Shown here piece by piece: positions 60,745-64,000 of a DNA stretch of 64,000 bases (its first letter is position 1; each line of letters starts with the position of its first letter). The DNA is from Oscillospiraceae bacterium (GTDB taxonomy: Bacteria; Bacillota; Clostridia; Oscillospirales; Acutalibacteraceae), in contig DPOR01000017.1 of the NCBI GenBank assembly GCA_003538135.1, positions 7,606-71,605 on the forward strand, in the 5' to 3' direction. A program made the position numbers and the translations under genes. The notes under the pieces are model-generated. The model did not search any database, was not told where the DNA came from, and saw only the letters and a list, made by a program, of their open reading frames with translations.

Positions 60745-60957
60745 ATGAAGCAGGAAGATATTAGGCGCATGAACGAGCTCTACCACCTGTCGCAGGAGAG
60801 AGCGCTCGGCGAAGATGAGTTCGCCGAATGGGAGGAGCTCAAAAAGCGGTATGTCGCCGATTTTAAGGCGAATCTCACCGCGCAACTCGACAATACATAT
60901 ATAGTAGACGAAAAGGGCAACAAGCGCAAGCTCGAAAAGAAATCCGACGTCAAGTAA
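60745..60957 (+). CDS. DUF896 (YnzC-like) protein
   Basis: 70 residues. IRRMNELYHLSQERALGEDEFAEWEELKKRYVADFKANLTAQLDNTYIVD matches the YnzC/DUF896 helical hairpin family; function unknown. The ATG at 60745 has CGGAGG upstream; a longer frame would begin in the promoter. The zinc-ribbon gene follows after 32 bp. Confidence 0.92.
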   Translation: MKQEDIRRMNELYHLSQERALGEDEFAEWEELKKRYVADFKANLTAQLDNTYIVDEKGNKRKLEKKSDVK

Positions 60958-60989
60958 TTGCGCGGATACAAAAGTGAAAGAGTGATATT

Positions 60990-61517
60990 ATGTTTTGCAG
61001 AAAATGCGGAAAACAGCTCGACGACGGATTCAAGGTATGCCCGTACTGCGGCGAGCCGGTGAGCCTCGCGGAGAGCGACGCCATGCGCGCGGCTCAGGAG
61101 CAGCCGGCAGAAAAAGCCCAATCCTTATATAATAATACCCCCCTGCCCTCTCCCGCCCCCGAGCAGGCGGACGCAAGCGACGGCGCGTCGGACTCAAACG
61201 AAAACATAGGCGGCTGGAAGGCTCTCGGCTTCTTCCTCGGCTTCTTCGGCCCCGCGCTGTGGTTTTTGCCGCTCGTCAGCCTCGTGCTCTATTTTATATG
61301 GAAGGGCGACAAGCCCAAGGTCGCCAAGGGCATGGGTCAGTTCACGCTGATAGGTCTCGCGGTCGGCGCGGGTCTTGCGCTGATTATCGTTATTATCATA
61401 GGTGTGCTGTTCGCAATAACCGCATCGATGACCGTGTTCGAAATGATACGCAGCTTCTTCAACGGCTCGCTCAACGGAATAAACGACCTCATAAATAACA
61501 TTCCGTTCATCGGCTGA
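60990..61517 (+). CDS. Zinc-ribbon membrane protein
   Basis: 175 residues. An N-terminal zinc ribbon (FCRKCGK...CPYCGE, residues 2-22) is followed by a Pro/Glu/Ala linker. Two hydrophobic segments come next, about residues 80-104 (FFLGFFGPALWFLPLVSLVLYF) and about 118-146 (GLAVGAGLALIIVIIIGVLFAI), and a short amphipathic end. The plan is common in Clostridia and has no defined function. Probably co-transcribed with DUF896. Confidence 0.82.
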   Translation: MFCRKCGKQLDDGFKVCPYCGEPVSLAESDAMRAAQEQPAEKAQSLYNNTPLPSPAPEQADASDGASDSNENIGGWKALGFFLGFFGPALWFLPLVSLVLYFIWKGDKPKVAKGMGQFTLIGLAVGAGLALIIVIIIGVLFAITASMTVFEMIRSFFNGSLNGINDLINNIPFIG

Positions 61518-61535
61518 GAACATAAAAATATTGAA

Positions 61536-61577
61536 ACCGCCCGTGTTTTTCTGTCAGAAATCCGGGCGGTGTTTTTT
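61536..61577 (+). terminator. Intrinsic terminator after the zinc-ribbon gene
   Basis: ACCGCCCG (61536-61543) pairs perfectly with CGGGCGGT (61563-61570), followed by GTTTTTTG. Confidence 0.87.
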
Positions 61578-61672
61578 GCGCGTTTTTGAATATATTCATT
61601 AATATTCACTCAATATTCAGTAGTTTTTCACTTGTTTTTGCTCGCAAGTCGTAAAGCTTTTCTCCTTGCTGA

Positions 61673-61702
61673 TGTGGATAACTATGTGGATAATGTGGAT
61701 AA
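61673..61702 (+). other. Cluster of three perfect DnaA boxes
   Basis: TGTGGATAA, the complement of the DnaA box TTATCCACA, occurs exactly at 61673-61681, 61685-61693 and 61694-61702, all in one orientation. An AT-rich stretch (61585-61630) lies 45 bp away. dnaA and dnaN are not in the window. The 380-bp gap otherwise holds two terminators. Confidence 0.85.
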
Positions 61703-61820
61703 CTTTTGCGGTTTGATGAGAGTTTGGAATATATACGTAAAGCCAAAAGCTTTACAGTGCGTTTTTGATGCTGTCTGAGAAATATTCCATGTGAAATGCA
61801 TATACAGTTTTTAACAAAAG

Positions 61821-61852
61821 AACCCGCCTGCAGGAAAACTTGCAGACGGGTT
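61821..61852 (-). terminator. Intrinsic terminator after metY
   Basis: On the minus strand AACCCGTCTGCA pairs with TGCAGGCGGGTT (one mismatch), followed by CTTTTG. About 45 bp after the metY stop. Confidence 0.8.
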
Positions 61853-61897
61853 TTATGCATAAAATTTTACTCGAAAATTTTGTCTATTTTGCTACTT

Positions 61898-63172
61898 TCA
61901 GACGTTGGAGAGCGCCGCATCGAGATCGGCGATTATGTCATCCGCATTCTCCGTTCCGACGGAGAGCCTGACGAGATTTTCGTACACTCCGCAGTCGTCG
62001 AGCTCCTGCGCGGTGAGCTGGCGGTGAGTAGTGCTCGCAGGATGCAGGCAGCAGGTGCGGCTGTCCGCAACGTGGGTGACTATCGCAGCCAACTTGAGGG
62101 AGTCCATAAACCTGACTGCTTCCTCTCTGCCGCCCTTTATCCGCAGAGAAATAACTCCGCAAGTGCCGTTCGGCATATATTTTTGAGCGAGGTCATAATA
62201 CTCGTCTCCCTCGAGTCCGGGGTAGCGGACGGACTCTATCTTCGGATGAGCCGCCAAAAACTTTGCAACCGTCAGAGCGTTCAAGCAGTGGCGCGGCATA
62301 CGCAGATGCAGCGTCTCGAGTCCTATATTGAGCAGGAACGCGTTCATCGGGGACTGAATCGAGCCGAGGTCGCGCATGAGCTGGGTAGTGCACTTGGTTA
62401 TGTACGCCGCCTTGCCGAACTGCTCGGTGTATATGACCCCGTGATATGACTCGTCGGGAGTAGTCAGCCCCGGGAACTTGTCGTTCTGAGTCCAGTCGAA
62501 GTTGCCGCTGTCAACTATGACTCCGCCGACACTCGTCGCGTGGCCGTCCAAATATTTCGTGGTCGAGTGGGTGACTATATCCGCGCCGAACTCAAACGGG
62601 CGGCAGTTTATGGGGGTCGGGAAGGTGTTGTCAACTATCAGCGGCACGCCGTGTGCGTGAGCAGCGCGCGCATATTTTTCAATGTCGAGCACAACGAGAG
62701 AGGGGTTCGATATAGTCTCGGCAAAAACGGCCTTTGTGTTCTCTTTAAACGCCGCGTTGAGCTCCTCTTCCGTAGCGTCGGGGCGGACAAAGGTGAAATC
62801 TATGCCGAGCTTTTTCATCGTGACGTTGAAAAGATTGAACGTTCCTCCGTAAATCGCGGACGCCGCGACAACATGATCGCCCGCGGAGCAGATATTGAAA
62901 ACGGAGAAAAACGACGCCGCCTGACCGGACGAGGTAAGCATGGCGCCGACGCCGCCCTCAAGGTCGGCAATCTTTGCGGCGACGCAGTCGTTTGTGGGGT
63001 TCTGGAGTCGAGTGTAGAAATAGCCCGATTCCTGAAGGTCAAAGAGCCTGCCCATCTGCTCGCTCGACTCGTATTTGTAGGTAGTGCTCTGTACTATCGG
63101 CACAACACGCGGCTCGCCGTTTTTCGGCGTATAGCCGGACTGCACGCACTTTGTTTCTATGCTAAAGCCCAT
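61898..63172 (-). CDS. metY: O-acetylhomoserine aminocarboxypropyltransferase
   Basis: PLP enzyme that makes homocysteine from O-acetylhomoserine and sulfide, 424 residues. YTRLQNPTNDCVAAKIADLEGG, SSGQAASFF, VDNTFPTP, and the PLP lysine in THSTTKYLDGHATSVGG near residue 208 are typical of the Cys/Met metabolism family. The length and DESYHGVIYTEQFGKAAYI segment favour MetY over MetB/MetC. It lies 18 bp after the phosphoglycerate mutase gene; no S-box lies between, unlike metK. Confidence 0.93.
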   Translation of the reverse strand: MGFSIETKCVQSGYTPKNGEPRVVPIVQSTTYKYESSEQMGRLFDLQESGYFYTRLQNPTNDCVAAKIADLEGGVGAMLTSSGQAASFFSVFNICSAGDHVVAASAIYGGTFNLFNVTMKKLGIDFTFVRPDATEEELNAAFKENTKAVFAETISNPSLVVLDIEKYARAAHAHGVPLIVDNTFPTPINCRPFEFGADIVTHSTTKYLDGHATSVGGVIVDSGNFDWTQNDKFPGLTTPDESYHGVIYTEQFGKAAYITKCTTQLMRDLGSIQSPMNAFLLNIGLETLHLRMPRHCLNALTVAKFLAAHPKIESVRYPGLEGDEYYDLAQKYMPNGTCGVISLRIKGGREEAVRFMDSLKLAAIVTHVADSRTCCLHPASTTHRQLTAQELDDCGVYENLVRLSVGTENADDIIADLDAALSNV

Positions 63173-63190
63173 TTTTGTTTCCTCCTTCTG

Positions 63191-64000
63191 TCAGTCTTTA
63201 AGAAAATGACCCATAAGTTCGAAGCCTTCTTCAATGAAATTACCCGTCTCGGAGGCGGTTTTTTCATTTATACTCGAAACACCGCTGTCAAGTTCTTTGC
63301 CTTTACAGTAAATCAGATACGGCACGGGGTCTGAGGCGTGGGTGCGGGTCGCTATCGGGGTCGGGTGATCGGGCAGAACCATGACCTTATAATCGTCCTG
63401 AGTGTTAAGATAGTCAAGGATTATAGGCATTACACGGCTGTCAATAAGCTCAATCGCCTTGACCTTATTCTCGGGCTCGTTTCTGTGTCCGCACTCATCG
63501 GGAGCCTCAATATGAATATAGACAAGGTCTTGACCTTGACGCCATTCATCGACCGCGGCGTTCGCTTTGCCCTCAAAATTCGTGTCGATATAGCCTGTTG
63601 CGCCCTCGACCTCGGGGGTGTTCATGCCTGCGCAGATGCCTATGCCCTTGAGCAAATCGACGGCGGACACGATGCTGCCCTTTACTCCGTATTTCTCTTC
63701 AAAAGACGGCAGAGCCGGGCGGCTGCCCTCGCCCCAAAGCCATATCGAGTTTGCGGGGAGCTTGCCCTCGGCAATCCTTTTTTTGTTCACAGGGTGATCC
63801 TTCAGAATATCGTAGCTCTCGCGCATCATGGCTATGAGCTTTTCGGCGTTGGGCGAAGTTGAAAGATATTCGCCTATGACCCTGCCGGAGATGTCGTGCG
63901 GAGGGGTCATCTTGCCCAACTGCGTCGTGCCGTTATGCACTATCAGACAGTGGCGGTATGACACGCCGCTGTAAAAATCAAACTCGCTGCTGCCGAAATG
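63191..64000 (-). CDS. apgM: 2,3-bisphosphoglycerate-independent phosphoglycerate mutase, archaeal type (5' part cut off)
   Basis: Glycolytic interconversion of 2- and 3-phosphoglycerate by the alkaline-phosphatase-like ApgM family. About 269 C-terminal residues are seen; the frame stays open through base 64000. EFDFYSGVSYRHCLIVHNG, SIWLWGEGSRPALPSFEEKYG, HIEAPDECGHRNEPENKVKAIE and VLPDHPTPIATRTHASDPVPYLIY are family motifs with metal ligands Asp and His. A GTG at 63962-63964 is internal, not the start. Confidence 0.94.
   Translation of the reverse strand, partial: HFGSSEFDFYSGVSYRHCLIVHNGTTQLGKMTPPHDISGRVIGEYLSTSPNAEKLIAMMRESYDILKDHPVNKKRIAEGKLPANSIWLWGEGSRPALPSFEEKYGVKGSIVSAVDLLKGIGICAGMNTPEVEGATGYIDTNFEGKANAAVDEWRQGQDLVYIHIEAPDECGHRNEPENKVKAIELIDSRVMPIILDYLNTQDDYKVMVLPDHPTPIATRTHASDPVPYLIYCKGKELDSGVSSINEKTASETGNFIEEGFELMGHFLKD

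Noticed and set aside
61783..61798. parS-like sequence near the DnaA boxes
   Set aside because: Only 11 of 16 positions match the TGTTTCACGTGAAACA-type consensus, too few to claim a Spo0J site.

Overview
The window looks like chromosomal DNA of a low-pathogenicity-signature, anaerobic Clostridia member (Bacillota). A gut Oscillospirales/Ruminococcaceae-type lineage is my best inference, but no rRNA is present to prove it. The evidence is gene order typical of Firmicutes (rpoB-rpoC-rpsL-rpsG-fusA; tig-clpP-clpX; rplS-lepB-ylqF-rnhB-yraN; Gls24-DAK2-recG), consensus sigma-A promoters (TTGACA-17-TATAAT), strong AGGAGG ribosome binding sites, several TTG/GTG starts, a SAM-I riboswitch on metK, DUF1540, DUF4364 and DUF896 proteins, and FeoAB iron uptake. 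The DNA is fairly GC-rich at third codon positions, so many long antisense reading frames are only shadows.

Layout. 1-9.2 kb (minus strand): EF-G start, S7, S12, RpoC and RpoB, with separate promoters before rpoB and before rpsL. 9.4-11 kb: a patatin-like lipase and an Lrp/AsnC regulator. 11-13.3 kb (minus): secreted GH43 glycosidase, DUF4364 protein, HExxH protein. 13.3-18.4 kb (minus): feoA-feoB followed by two flavoproteins. 18.5-21.3 kb (plus): rfbA, rfbC and a divergent PlsY-like acyltransferase. 21.3-25.7 kb (minus): clpX, clpP, trigger factor with a Lys/Ala/Pro-rich tail, metallophosphoesterase. 25.8-33.6 kb: DUF1540 (plus), then a long minus-strand series thrC, M19 dipeptidase, yraN, rnhB, capA, ylqF, two signal peptidases I, and rplS. 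33.6-35 kb (plus): SAM-I riboswitch and metK. 35.2-36.5 kb (minus): sirtuin and a Cys-cluster protein.

36.6-44.5 kb (plus) is the most coherent system: a complete-looking aromatic amino acid operon, aroF-tyrA-aroB-aroA-aroC-pheA-(aroE-aroK fusion). It is preceded by its own promoter, a 40-residue leader peptide packed with Phe and Tyr codons, and an intrinsic terminator. That is the anatomy of a Phe/Tyr transcription attenuator. Only 3-dehydroquinate dehydratase is missing from the set.

44.9-56.1 kb: ceramidase-like protein (minus), universal-stress-like protein (plus), ispE and a PHP phosphatase (minus), then ACT protein, PFL/UPF0210 protein, rfbD, Gls24, DAK2 kinase and recG (plus). 56.1-64 kb: a nest of intergenic repeats, ketopantoate-reductase-like protein, a lipoprotein of unknown function, rpsI and rplM (all minus), DUF896 and a zinc-ribbon membrane protein (plus), a triple DnaA-box cluster, then metY and the 3' part of a phosphoglycerate mutase (minus).

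Repeats are a second theme. A repeat whose two ends are inward-facing intrinsic terminators sits between convergent genes at 44.55-44.84 kb and again at 56.13-56.68 kb, where other repeats are nested in it. A three-armed cruciform repeat lies between another convergent pair at 35.15 kb. I saw no CRISPR array, prophage, transposase, tRNA or rRNA.
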